From positions 1 to 51,738 of the forward strand of contig JAQXDE010000023.1 of NCBI GenBank assembly GCA_029251525.1: DNA of 51,738 bases, read 5' to 3'. A model generated the notes under the pieces. It had not been told where the DNA came from and ran no database searches. It saw nothing but the letters and a program-made list of their open reading frames with translations. Below, piece after piece: positions 35,920-45,282 of this stretch (position 1 is the stretch's first letter; the number at the start of each line of letters is the position of its first letter). Source of the DNA: Saprospiraceae bacterium (GTDB taxonomy: Bacteria; Bacteroidota; Bacteroidia; Chitinophagales; Saprospiraceae). Position numbers and translations under genes: made by a program.

Positions 35920-36018
35920 GAGTCTTGCAATAAGATTTTTACAAAAAATATTCTGGGCTACCGTTTAAGAATTATATTTAGGAGGGAGAAGATGTTAGAG
36001 ACTTAAAACCATAATAAA

Positions 36019-39000
36019 ATGTTCTCAACTTTTTGGACCATATCAAAATACGAAAGAAAAATCCTGTTGCGGAGTTGGTTTTTTCGGATATTTACAGCGC
36101 TGACGCTGTTCTTTATCTTTGTATTTAATTTGGGAGAAATCTCTGCGGTTGGAAACCAAACGTGGGTATACCGGGCAGTTCCCTCTAATATGCCTTATGT
36201 AGCTATTTACCTTTTAAATATAGGACAGGCAATTATTGCCGTTTTCTTGTCTGCGGAATTTATCAAAAGAGATCGAAAACAAGATACGACGGAAGTATTT
36301 TATGTTCGTTCAATGAGTAATGCTAGTTATGTATTAGGAAAAGCATGGAGTATTTTATCCCTTTTTCTTTTGGTTAATATTGCAGCATTAGGGTTAAGTT
36401 TGATTTTTAATTCCTTGGCAAAAGATACTTATATCGACTGGCAGGCATTTCTATATTACCCTGTTTTAATTTCCATTCCTACTTTGATCTTTATTATAGG
36501 CTTGTCTTCTTTGATGATGAGTATCATACGCAACCAAGCATTGACCTTTGTCATAATGGTTGGATATATTCTTTCTAGTTTGATTTATCTAAGTAGTTCT
36601 TTTAACTACCTCTTTGATTATATGGGTTTTTATTTGCCCATGTTTCATTCGCAAATTACAGGATTTGGAGATTGGGAAACCATCTGGACGCTACGTGCTA
36701 TGTACACTTGTTTTGGTCTTGGATTCATATTAATATCGAGTCTTTTATTAAAACGACTTCCTCAATCAAGGTTTCAAAATTTAATGTCTGCAGTAATGGC
36801 CATTGCATTTATTAGTGGAGGAATTTATTTAGCCAATCAACATTTGAATCGATATAATGAAAGTGTGGAACTTCCCAGCCAGATGATCGCACTGAATAAT
36901 GAATACCTGTCAAAAGCTCAAATTAATATCAACGAACATGAAATTTTATTGACTCAAGCGGAAGATGGAATTAGTGTCCAATCTAAAATTATTGGAGAGG
37001 CTACGACAGAAAGCAACGAGTTTGTTTTCAATTTAAATCCCAGTTTAAATGTACAGACTGTTGAGGTAGATGGACAATCCGTTAAATTTGAAAGAAAATT
37101 GCAGTTACTCTTAGTTCAATTTGATCAGATCATTCCAACGGGTACAACGATTCACTTACAAGTAAATTACTCTGGTATTATTAATGAGCATGCGATGTTT
37201 ATAGATGTCGATCAAAAAATAAAATTTAAAAAATCTGACGACTTTCTTTTTGATATAGGAAGAAGGTATGCATTTATAAATCCTAATTTTTTATTATTGA
37301 CTCAAGAGGCTCAATGGTATTTACAGGCTGGGGTAGGATATAGTACACTTAGTGCATCCTGGTTTCGTAAAGATTTTATTGACTACAAATTAACAGTCAA
37401 AACTTTACCTGACTTGATCCCTATTTCTTCAGGTCAGCTTAAACAAATAGAAGCAGATACCTATACCTTTGAACGGGACTATGCACTTCCTCAACTTTCT
37501 TTATCCATCGGTAATTACCAAAAGAAAAGTTTACAAACTGATAGTATCGTATTTTCTGTTTACCATATGGAAGGGCATGATTATTTTCAGGATGCCTTTC
37601 CTGATATTCGGGACACTTTGCCATCCATTATTTTAGAGAAGTTACGTGATTATGAACGTGGGATAGATCTAAAATATCCTTTTAAAGAATTTTCTATTGT
37701 TGAAGTTCCTGGGCAATTTAAATCATATGATCGGACTTGGACTTCCATTCATCAGAATAATCAAGCTGGGTTAGTTTACTTTCCAGAAAAAGGTTTATTC
37801 AGCAGACGTAATGATTTTGCTGGCTACGGTAAACGGATGAAAAGATGGGGAAGAAATAGAAATAAGACCAAAGAGGAACTTCAAATATCGGTGCTTTATC
37901 AGTTTTTAGATCGGTTTTACAGCTTCAAAGATGTGAATACTGATTTTAATAGCCAAGGAGTTGAAGTGGAAGAATCAATTAATCCTTATTATCAGTTTGT
38001 ACAATTTTATGAAATGAGTAATAACCTCGATTCAGAATACTGGCCTGTGCTAAATCGAGTGTTTGAATCGTATCTTAGAGGCTCTGTAGATGGAGGACCT
38101 GATTGGGTTCGACGAAATAGTGGGAGTACTCAAAATGAACTGGCGAATATGGTTTTGCAAGAAAAATCCTTTTCGGAAATTTTAAACCTAAAAGAAAATC
38201 AAGAATTGATTGATAATGTAATTGAATTAAAAGGGGAGACCTTATTTTCAATGATACAAGCCAAAGCTAATACAGATCAATTTCGAATATTTATCGGTAA
38301 GATGCTGGAAGAAACTCGTTTTCAAAATCTACCTTTTGAAGAATTTAACGAAAGACTTCAAAAAGAATTTGGAGTGGACTTATCTGGACATATGGAAAAA
38401 TGGTTTAATGAAATCCAACTTTCTCGTTATCGGATTAGTACTCCTATTGCAGAAAAAGTATTGGCAGGAAACAAAGAAATGATTAGAGTTACTTTTAAAG
38501 TGACTAATGATGGAGTGGCCGAAGGGGTTATCAAAACTACCTTAACTCCTGGTGAGAATATAGAGAAATTACTTTACCTAGAACCTGGGCAAACTAAAGA
38601 AGCATATTACTTGACGGTAAAGGAACCTACTGGTATTCATTTCAATACCTTAAGTTCGGGTAATTTACCCAATCAGATTGAGTTCAATTTCGAACAGATT
38701 GGAAAAAGTTCTGCAAAAAATGTGAGAGAAGGAGAAGCAATTATAGAGGACCCCCTTTTTATTGTTAACAATGGAGAAATCATTGTTGATAATGAAAATT
38801 CGAATTTTGAATTTTCTCACTTTGAGGAAGTTAGTCGCTTACGCAAATGGTTAAAACCAACAGGAGAGGATGATTTTAAATATAAAGGAACTCGAGTTTG
38901 GCGGCCACCATTAAATTGGACCGCTACCACAAACGATGATTTTTTTGGGGAGTTTGTTCGTTCCGCATTTTACATAAAAGCAGGCGATGGGACGAAGGAG

Positions 39001-39294
39001 GCCAAATGGCATATTCCAATTGCTGAGGCTGGTCAGTATGATGTGTATTATCATGTTTACAAAGATCAATCTTTTAGATGGAATAAAGAACAACGAGGAA
39101 GTTATCAGTTTACTATCCCTCATCAAGGAGGAACGGACTATCCTAAGGTAGAATTGAGCCGCCAAAGTCCAGAGGGGTGGACGTCATTAGGAGAGTATTC
39201 TTTTTCATCAGATACGATTACTATTTCCTTGAGTAATGAGACTAAACTAAGAGCCGTTTTTGCCGATGCAATTAAATTGGTAAAAGTGGATTAA
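36019..39294 (+). CDS. ABC permease fused to a metal-motif-less M1-peptidase-like domain and a golvesin-like domain
   Basis: The 1091-residue product starts with an ABC-2-type membrane domain: about seven hydrophobic segments between residues 15 and 270, including FIKRDRKQDTTEVFYVR, typical of this permease group. A large extracytoplasmic region (about 280-850) has the layout of M1 aminopeptidases, as seen in other permease/M1 fusions of Bacteroidota, with FKEFSIVEVPGQFKSYDRTW near 555. The HExxH zinc motif of M1 enzymes is nowhere in the protein, so this domain is probably non-catalytic. The last about 135 residues (from RVWRPPLNW near 959) fit a golvesin/Xly-type domain: AGQYDVYYHVY, TDYPKVELSRQ, GWTSLGEYSF and VFADAIKLVKV. 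The protein probably moves or gates a substrate at the inner membrane with the upstream ATPase. Confidence 0.82.
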   Translation: MFSTFWTISKYERKILLRSWFFRIFTALTLFFIFVFNLGEISAVGNQTWVYRAVPSNMPYVAIYLLNIGQAIIAVFLSAEFIKRDRKQDTTEVFYVRSMSNASYVLGKAWSILSLFLLVNIAALGLSLIFNSLAKDTYIDWQAFLYYPVLISIPTLIFIIGLSSLMMSIIRNQALTFVIMVGYILSSLIYLSSSFNYLFDYMGFYLPMFHSQITGFGDWETIWTLRAMYTCFGLGFILISSLLLKRLPQSRFQNLMSAVMAIAFISGGIYLANQHLNRYNESVELPSQMIALNNEYLSKAQININEHEILLTQAEDGISVQSKIIGEATTESNEFVFNLNPSLNVQTVEVDGQSVKFERKLQLLLVQFDQIIPTGTTIHLQVNYSGIINEHAMFIDVDQKIKFKKSDDFLFDIGRRYAFINPNFLLLTQEAQWYLQAGVGYSTLSASWFRKDFIDYKLTVKTLPDLIPISSGQLKQIEADTYTFERDYALPQLSLSIGNYQKKSLQTDSIVFSVYHMEGHDYFQDAFPDIRDTLPSIILEKLRDYERGIDLKYPFKEFSIVEVPGQFKSYDRTWTSIHQNNQAGLVYFPEKGLFSRRNDFAGYGKRMKRWGRNRNKTKEELQISVLYQFLDRFYSFKDVNTDFNSQGVEVEESINPYYQFVQFYEMSNNLDSEYWPVLNRVFESYLRGSVDGGPDWVRRNSGSTQNELANMVLQEKSFSEILNLKENQELIDNVIELKGETLFSMIQAKANTDQFRIFIGKMLEETRFQNLPFEEFNERLQKEFGVDLSGHMEKWFNEIQLSRYRISTPIAEKVLAGNKEMIRVTFKVTNDGVAEGVIKTTLTPGENIEKLLYLEPGQTKEAYYLTVKEPTGIHFNTLSSGNLPNQIEFNFEQIGKSSAKNVREGEAIIEDPLFIVNNGEIIVDNENSNFEFSHFEEVSRLRKWLKPTGEDDFKYKGTRVWRPPLNWTATTNDDFFGEFVRSAFYIKAGDGTKEAKWHIPIAEAGQYDVYYHVYKDQSFRWNKEQRGSYQFTIPHQGGTDYPKVELSRQSPEGWTSLGEYSFSSDTITISLSNETKLRAVFADAIKLVKVD

Positions 39295-39316
39295 TGTTGA
39301 TAATAAAATTTTAATT

Positions 39317-40822
39317 ATGAATAGACTTTCAATGGTTAACCTACAATACCTTTTCCGATTTGGAGTGGTGGGCCTATGCTTCTTTTTCAGTTATTCAATG
39401 CTTGGACAAAATCCACTTTCTTTGCAAGGTGCAATGAAGATTGCGGAATTAGGAAGTCCTTCTATCAAGCGATCTTTATTAAATATTGAACAATATCAAC
39501 ATAGTCTAAGAGCAGAAAGAGCATCCTTGAAATCTCGATTTTCATTAACGCTTGATCCCTTTAGTTATAGCAGGAATAGACAATTTGATGAGCAATTTTC
39601 ACAATGGTTTACTAATACAAGGTTAAATTCCTCAGGTACTTTTCAGGTAGAACAACCGATATTAAAAACGGATGGCTCTATTGGCTTATTCAATACTTTC
39701 GGTTGGCGAAATAATGAAACTAATATTGATATAGCCGGTTTTGGCGAAAATTCTAATAAAGCTTTTTCCAATAATTTATACCTCGTAATCAGCCAACCAC
39801 TATTTACCTACAATCGTCGGCAAATGGCTTTGGATGAACTAGAGCTCAATTATGAAAATGCAAATTTGGATTACGCCATTCAACGATTGACTTTAGAAAA
39901 AACAATTACCAGCCAATTTTTTGATGTTTATCTTGCTCAATTAAATCTAGATATCTCACGCGAAGAATTAGCAAATACTGCCAAAAATTTTGATATCGTC
40001 AAAGATAAAGTGGAAGCTGATTTATTAGCAAAGGAAGAATTATATCAAGCAGAATTAAACTTCGCCAATGCACAGTTGTCAGTGCAGGATAATGAGTTGG
40101 GCTTAGCTAATGCAGAGGAATTATTCAAAAGAGAAATTGGGATGGACTTGGATGAAGATATACAGTTATTTACAGAATTAGAAGCCCAGGAAGTTTTTGT
40201 TGATTTAGATAAAGCTATTGAGTATGCCTTACAATCCCGAATGGAATTAAAACAACGACAAATCAATATTGACAAATCTCTTTTCGAAATGGAAAGAACA
40301 AAATCTGTCAATGAATTTAGAGCTGATCTTCAATTGACATTAGGGATCTTTGGCGATAATCAAGACTTCGGTCAAGTATATAATTCTCCTACTAGTAATC
40401 CTAGTGTTGGACTTTCTCTCAATATTCCTATCTGGGATTGGGGTGAACGAAGTGCTAGGATTCAAGCCCAAGAGGTTTCTATGAAGAGCCAAGTACTTGA
40501 ACTTGCAGAGGATAAGAAACAAATTAAAATGGATGTTCGTCGATCTTATCGTAGTGTTCAAACTCAGATGCCTAGAATCGAAATTGCAAGAAAAAATGTA
40601 GAGAATGCAAAGCGAACCTACGATATTAATTTGGAGAGATATATCAATGGTGATTTATCAGGTATTGATTTGAACCAGTTTCAAACTCAATTATCAAATA
40701 AAAAAATAGAACTAGCACGTTCGCTAATTAATTATAAAACCCAATTGTTGGATCTCAAAATATTGACTTTGTATGATTGGGAAAAACAACAACCTGTTTC
40801 GGTGGCCTTGCCAAGAGACTAA
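39317..40822 (+). CDS. TolC-family outer-membrane efflux channel
   Basis: The 501-residue product has a signal peptide ending near SMLGQ and two homologous halves with long amphipathic helices (LSLQGAMKIAELGSPSIKRS at the start; ENAKRTYDINLERYINGDLS near the end). It would trimerise into an outer-membrane barrel and periplasmic tunnel. It lies 22 bp after the permease fusion and just before the membrane-fusion protein, so it is the obvious exit duct for this locus and may serve both the RND and the ABC parts. Confidence 0.92.
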   Translation: MNRLSMVNLQYLFRFGVVGLCFFFSYSMLGQNPLSLQGAMKIAELGSPSIKRSLLNIEQYQHSLRAERASLKSRFSLTLDPFSYSRNRQFDEQFSQWFTNTRLNSSGTFQVEQPILKTDGSIGLFNTFGWRNNETNIDIAGFGENSNKAFSNNLYLVISQPLFTYNRRQMALDELELNYENANLDYAIQRLTLEKTITSQFFDVYLAQLNLDISREELANTAKNFDIVKDKVEADLLAKEELYQAELNFANAQLSVQDNELGLANAEELFKREIGMDLDEDIQLFTELEAQEVFVDLDKAIEYALQSRMELKQRQINIDKSLFEMERTKSVNEFRADLQLTLGIFGDNQDFGQVYNSPTSNPSVGLSLNIPIWDWGERSARIQAQEVSMKSQVLELAEDKKQIKMDVRRSYRSVQTQMPRIEIARKNVENAKRTYDINLERYINGDLSGIDLNQFQTQLSNKKIELARSLINYKTQLLDLKILTLYDWEKQQPVSVALPRD

Positions 40823-40827
40823 AAATT

Positions 40828-41910
40828 TTGATTAAAAAAATAAAACAAACAATAGTGAAAAATCATATTTATCTCATCGCCATTATCTTGCTGACCTTGT
40901 TCTCTTGCGATCAGCCAGAAGACGAAAGTCCACGAATTGATATTGCGGCACCCGTATCTGTTATTCAAGTAAAAGCCGATCAACTTTCTCGCTATACCAT
41001 TGCGACTGGAAATGCTATGGCAAATAAAGAAATGGAAATGAATGCCAAGCTGGGGGGAGAATTTATTTTGAAAAATCATCCCAGGTATAATCGCCCTTAT
41101 AAATTAGGAGATCGAGTAAAAGTTGGTCAACCATTTATGGAAATAAAGGACAAAGAATATGTCAATGCCATTAGCCTTGAATCAAAAGAAATGAATTTAC
41201 AATTGGCTGAAAAGACTTATCAAAAACAGATATCTGTTTTTGAAAAAGGAGGAGTGACAGAGCGGGAACTACAAAATGCTGAACTGCAAGTTACTACCGC
41301 AAAAAATGATTTGGAAAATGCGCAAATCAGATTGGATAAAATGAAAATGAGTATTCCTATTACTGGAGTAATTGTAGATTTCCCCAATTATACCCCTAAT
41401 AGTATTATCCAGCAAGGTACCTTTTTAGGTAAGATCATGGATTATTCAAAAATGTATATTGATGTTAACTTACCTGAAAATACAATGAATGAAATTAAGA
41501 TTGGTCAAGCGGTTCAGCTAACTAATTATAGTGTTCCAGATGATACCCTCTCTGGTAAGATTACAGAAATTTCACCAGCTATAGATATAAGCACAAGGAC
41601 TTATTTGGCAAAGGTTCGGTTTAGTAATCCAAATCTATTGATTCGACCGGGAATGTTTGTGAAGACCTTAATCAAGGTTAAGCAAAAAGATAATATTATC
41701 ATTATTCCAAAGGAAATTATTATATCTGACCAACTAGGTAAACGAGTTTTTGTGGTAGAGGAAAATACTGCTGTTGAGCGGATCATTGAAACCGGAATTG
41801 AGAATGATAATATGATTGAAGTCGTTAGTGGTTTGGAAGAAAATGAACGATTAGTAGTCAAAGGTTTTGAAACCCTAAGGAATAAATCGAAAGTGAAAGT
41901 ACTCAAATGA
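40828..41910 (+). CDS. Membrane-fusion protein (RND efflux periplasmic adaptor), lipoprotein
   Basis: The product is about 360 residues. It has a lipoprotein signal ending LLTLFSC, then barrel-sandwich and hairpin regions (KLGGEFILKNHP, RVKVGQPFMEIKDKEY, a helical hairpin around residues 120-160 and NAQIRLDKMKMSIPITG) and a beta-barrel plus membrane-proximal part (IRPGMFVKTLIKVKQKDNII, then GLEENERLVVKG). No ATG precedes the signal peptide: the choices are TTG 40777 (overlapping TolC by 46 bp), TTG 40828 (5 bp after the TolC stop) and GTG 40855. TTG 40828 is taken here because it avoids the overlap and gives a basic N-terminus. Its stop overlaps the RND start as ATGA, a sign of translational coupling. 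It is the only adaptor for two RND permeases. Confidence 0.9.
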   Translation: MIKKIKQTIVKNHIYLIAIILLTLFSCDQPEDESPRIDIAAPVSVIQVKADQLSRYTIATGNAMANKEMEMNAKLGGEFILKNHPRYNRPYKLGDRVKVGQPFMEIKDKEYVNAISLESKEMNLQLAEKTYQKQISVFEKGGVTERELQNAELQVTTAKNDLENAQIRLDKMKMSIPITGVIVDFPNYTPNSIIQQGTFLGKIMDYSKMYIDVNLPENTMNEIKIGQAVQLTNYSVPDDTLSGKITEISPAIDISTRTYLAKVRFSNPNLLIRPGMFVKTLIKVKQKDNIIIIPKEIIISDQLGKRVFVVEENTAVERIIETGIENDNMIEVVSGLEENERLVVKGFETLRNKSKVKVLK

Positions 41911-44900
41911 AAAAACTAACACGATTTGCAGTTGAATATCCAGTAACCATCTTGATGGCTATTTTGGGTATTTGTATTCTGGGATACATTTCTTATTTCC
42001 GTTTGGGAGTTGACTTGTTGCCGGATTTAAATTCCCCTCGTCTCTTTGTTGAAATTCTAGCAGGAGAAAAGGCGCCAGAGGAAATTGAGAAACAATACGT
42101 TGAACAGATTGAGGCATTAACCATGAGGCAACAAGGTGTTACTCAAGTATCGTCTCTAGTACGAATTGGTTCAGCTCAATTGACAGTAGAGTATACTTGG
42201 GAAAAGGACATGGATGAGGCTTTTCTCGATTTGCAAAAATCACTTAATGATTTTAATCAAGGTGGAGAAGTAGAGCGAATTAGTGTAACCCAATATGATC
42301 CGAATAGTGCTCCAATTATGCTGATCGGGATAAGTCATCCAGAAATTAGTGATCTGAATGAACTCCGAAAAGTCGGTGAAAATTACCTCAGTAATAAATT
42401 GGTTCGGTTGGAAGGAGTGGCGCAAGTTTCTCTCTCTGGTGAACTTGAACAAGAAGTGGTCATCAAACCTATTCCATATAAGATGGAGGCGTTCCAGATT
42501 ACTATGGATGCTATTGCTCAAAAGATTCAAAGTTATAACCAAAATGTTTCTGGTGGTAGTGTTCAGGATTTGGGGTTGAATTATACAGTAAAGGGAATTG
42601 GGATGTTAGAAACGGAGAATGATTTTAATCAACTTATAGTTGGGTATAAAGAAGGACAAACTTCAGTTCCTGCAAATGAATCTAGCGCAACTAGTCAAAA
42701 TTCTGTCAGTAACAAAAAGGCTCCAATTTATTTAAAGGATGTTGCTGAAACAAAATTTACTAATAAAGATCCAAAAAATATTGTCCGTGTCAATGGTCGC
42801 CGTTGTATTGGTTTATCTATCTATAAAGAAAATCGATTCAATACGGTTAAAGCAGTAGAGGAAATATCAATAGCTTTGGAAGGTATTAGAAGTGCTTTAC
42901 CTGGCTATGAATTTGAGGTGATTTCTAACCAAGGAACCTTTATCAAAAATGCTGTTGATGAAGTTCAAGAGACGGCATTGATGGGAATTGGGTTAGCTGT
43001 GATTGTATTGTTTTTCTTTTTACATAGAATAGGCACAACATTAATTATTAGTATAGCCATCCCAATTTCTATTATTGCAACCTTTACTTTGATGTACTTT
43101 AATGGACTAACTATCAATATCATGACTCTAGGTGGATTGGCTTTGGGTGCAGGAATGTTGGTAGATAATGCGATAGTCGTCCTCGAAAATATTTTTAGAA
43201 ATCATGAGTCTGGCGCTGATGTCAAAACAGCAACTATCAATGGAACGGCGGAAGTAGGTGGTGCAATCACTGCTTCTACATTGACAACAATCATCGTTTT
43301 TCTGCCCGTAATTTATTTACAAGATGCCGCTGGAGAATTGTTTAAAGATCAAGCTTGGACAGTAGCATTTTCTTTATTATCCTCTTTGTTTGTGGCCATC
43401 TTTGTAATACCAATGTTATATCATCGCTTTTACCGCAATCGAACTTTACCTGCAAAAGCAAGATCTCTTCAACTCACCGGATATGGTCGATTCTTAAAAG
43501 GATTATTGAAGTTTAGATGGGGAGTAATTTTACTCGCTGCTTTATTAATAGCTGGTGCTGTATTTATTTATCCTTCCATTGGAACGGAATTTATGCCAAG
43601 TGCAATTACCAAGAAATTTAAGATGGAGGTGCAAATGCCAGAGGGCACTGTTCTGGATAGGACAGCAGCAACGGTTAGTAGTGTGGAAGAAATTATTCAA
43701 GAAGGATTAGGAGCAGATTTAAATTTTGTCTTCAGTCATATTGGTCCTAAGACGGATCCAAGTGGTGGACAAACGGCAGTTTTTCAAGGGGAGCATACTG
43801 CTACTGTTGAAGTCGCTTTGATGGATAGTACTCGGTTGGGCACACAAAAAGTTATTGCTGCTCTAGACGATGCCACGAAAGGAATTCCTGGAGTTAAATT
43901 TTCTTTTTCACCTGAAGTATCTTCTTTGAATAGTATTCTTCGGGCAGAGGAAGCACCATTAATGGTAGAGATAAAAGGAGACGATTTGGAAATAATTGGA
44001 ACCTTGACTGAAGCTGCACGAGAAAAGATGGCCACCATTCCAGAGCTATTAAATCTTCGAACATCTATCGAGCAAGGTGCTCCCGAGGTTGAAATACTTT
44101 TTGATCGATTTAAGTTGGGTCTCTATAATCTCGATATGAATAATGTGGTTGCTCAAATTCAAGATCAATTGAAAGGGAAAAGTGTTGGCCGCTTAGAGCA
44201 AGCTGGCGAAATGATTGATATAGAACTTCAATTGCCGGAGCAAGGGATTAAGGCATTTGAAAGTATGACCATTAAAGGTGGAGAAAAGTTATACCGACTT
44301 GATGAAATTGCTACTTTAAAAATTTCATCAGCAGCACGTGAAATTCACCGCCGTAATCAAAATAGAATTGGGAAAGTTTATGCACAAGCAGCCGAAGACT
44401 TGCCATTGGAATTTTTGGCTCAAAGGATAAGAGAACAATTAAAAGATATTGCACTTCCACTAAATTACAGTATTACCGTAGTAGGTGACGAAGCTCGACG
44501 ACAAGAGTCATTGAATAGTTTAACCTTCTCATTGATCCTTTCGATTATTTTGGTTTACATGGTGATGGCATCGCAATTCGAATCGCTCCTACATCCATTT
44601 ACTATCCTATTGACTATTCCATTAGCGGTGGTCGGTACAATTGCCACTTTTTATTGGTTACAAGCGCCACTTAATATTATGGCGATTATCGGAATTATTA
44701 TGCTGGTCGGTATTGCCGTCAATGATGCTATTATTCTCGTTGATCGAATCAACCAGTTGAAACGAGGAGGACTAAGTAGATATGATGCTATTGCTCAAGC
44801 AGGGCAGCAACGGATTCGCCCTATCCTAATGACAAGCTTGACTACCGTTTTGGCATTGCTTCCACTTACTTTTGGTTTTGGTGAAAGTGCATCTTTGAGG

Positions 44901-45038
44901 GCACCTATGGCATGGGCAGTGATTGGTGGATTAGTCACTTCAACTTTATTAACCTTGATAGTCATTCCTTGTGTATATGCCGTTATTGATTTTGGAGGGA
45001 ATAAAATTTCTTCTTTTAGAAATCCTGAAGTCAATTGA
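41907..45038 (+). CDS. RND-family efflux permease
   Basis: This 1043-residue inner-membrane pump uses the proton gradient and works with the adaptor and TolC protein encoded just upstream. The two repeated halves are clear. TM1 (PVTILMAILGICILGYISYF) leads into DLLPDLNSPRLFVEI; TM4 carries GAGMLVDNAIVVLENIF with the relay aspartate D420; the second half has EFMPSAITKKFKMEVQMPEG and, in TM10-11, MLVGIAVNDAIILVDRINQL and QQRIRPILMTSLTTVLALLP. Length and periplasmic loops are those of the hydrophobic/amphiphile efflux class. The start overlaps the adaptor stop (ATGA). It probably pairs with the next RND protein as a mixed pump, but this is inferred. Confidence 0.95.
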   Translation: MKKLTRFAVEYPVTILMAILGICILGYISYFRLGVDLLPDLNSPRLFVEILAGEKAPEEIEKQYVEQIEALTMRQQGVTQVSSLVRIGSAQLTVEYTWEKDMDEAFLDLQKSLNDFNQGGEVERISVTQYDPNSAPIMLIGISHPEISDLNELRKVGENYLSNKLVRLEGVAQVSLSGELEQEVVIKPIPYKMEAFQITMDAIAQKIQSYNQNVSGGSVQDLGLNYTVKGIGMLETENDFNQLIVGYKEGQTSVPANESSATSQNSVSNKKAPIYLKDVAETKFTNKDPKNIVRVNGRRCIGLSIYKENRFNTVKAVEEISIALEGIRSALPGYEFEVISNQGTFIKNAVDEVQETALMGIGLAVIVLFFFLHRIGTTLIISIAIPISIIATFTLMYFNGLTINIMTLGGLALGAGMLVDNAIVVLENIFRNHESGADVKTATINGTAEVGGAITASTLTTIIVFLPVIYLQDAAGELFKDQAWTVAFSLLSSLFVAIFVIPMLYHRFYRNRTLPAKARSLQLTGYGRFLKGLLKFRWGVILLAALLIAGAVFIYPSIGTEFMPSAITKKFKMEVQMPEGTVLDRTAATVSSVEEIIQEGLGADLNFVFSHIGPKTDPSGGQTAVFQGEHTATVEVALMDSTRLGTQKVIAALDDATKGIPGVKFSFSPEVSSLNSILRAEEAPLMVEIKGDDLEIIGTLTEAAREKMATIPELLNLRTSIEQGAPEVEILFDRFKLGLYNLDMNNVVAQIQDQLKGKSVGRLEQAGEMIDIELQLPEQGIKAFESMTIKGGEKLYRLDEIATLKISSAAREIHRRNQNRIGKVYAQAAEDLPLEFLAQRIREQLKDIALPLNYSITVVGDEARRQESLNSLTFSLILSIILVYMVMASQFESLLHPFTILLTIPLAVVGTIATFYWLQAPLNIMAIIGIIMLVGIAVNDAIILVDRINQLKRGGLSRYDAIAQAGQQRIRPILMTSLTTVLALLPLTFGFGESASLRAPMAWAVIGGLVTSTLLTLIVIPCVYAVIDFGGNKISSFRNPEVN

Positions 45039-45282
45039 TTTGTAAATTATCGTTGCATACCCTTGGGCGGGAGGCAAGGATTGAACTGTTTGAGTAAGAG
45101 AAGATTTGTGGAAGCAAAGAGAGACTGGAGAAATGAGTTTTCAAGCCAAGGGTTTTTTGTTTCTTTTGGACTTATGCCAAAAGAAAAAACACCATTTTGG
45201 GATTTCTCAAACAAAATTATTTGAATAGATATTCAAGTTAAGTTAAAATCTTATAGCAGAACTAAGTACCATAAAAAATAAA
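45039..45282. other. 244 bp gap between the two RND genes, with an inverted repeat
   Basis: TTTCTTTTGG (45160-45169) and CCAAAAGAAA (45177-45186) form a perfect 10 bp inverted repeat with a 7-base loop. There is no T run after it on the plus strand, so it does not look like a standard terminator. This is the largest gap inside the export locus; it could hold a second promoter or an mRNA-processing site. Confidence 0.35.

Noticed and set aside
40777-40827. Upstream TTG start for the membrane-fusion protein
   Set aside because: It would overlap the TolC gene by 46 bp and add a non-signal segment ahead of the lipoprotein signal; the TTG at 40828 or the GTG at 40855 fits better.
45160-45186. Inverted repeat considered as a terminator of the first RND gene
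   Set aside because: No T run follows the stem on the coding strand, so it was listed only as a spacer feature.
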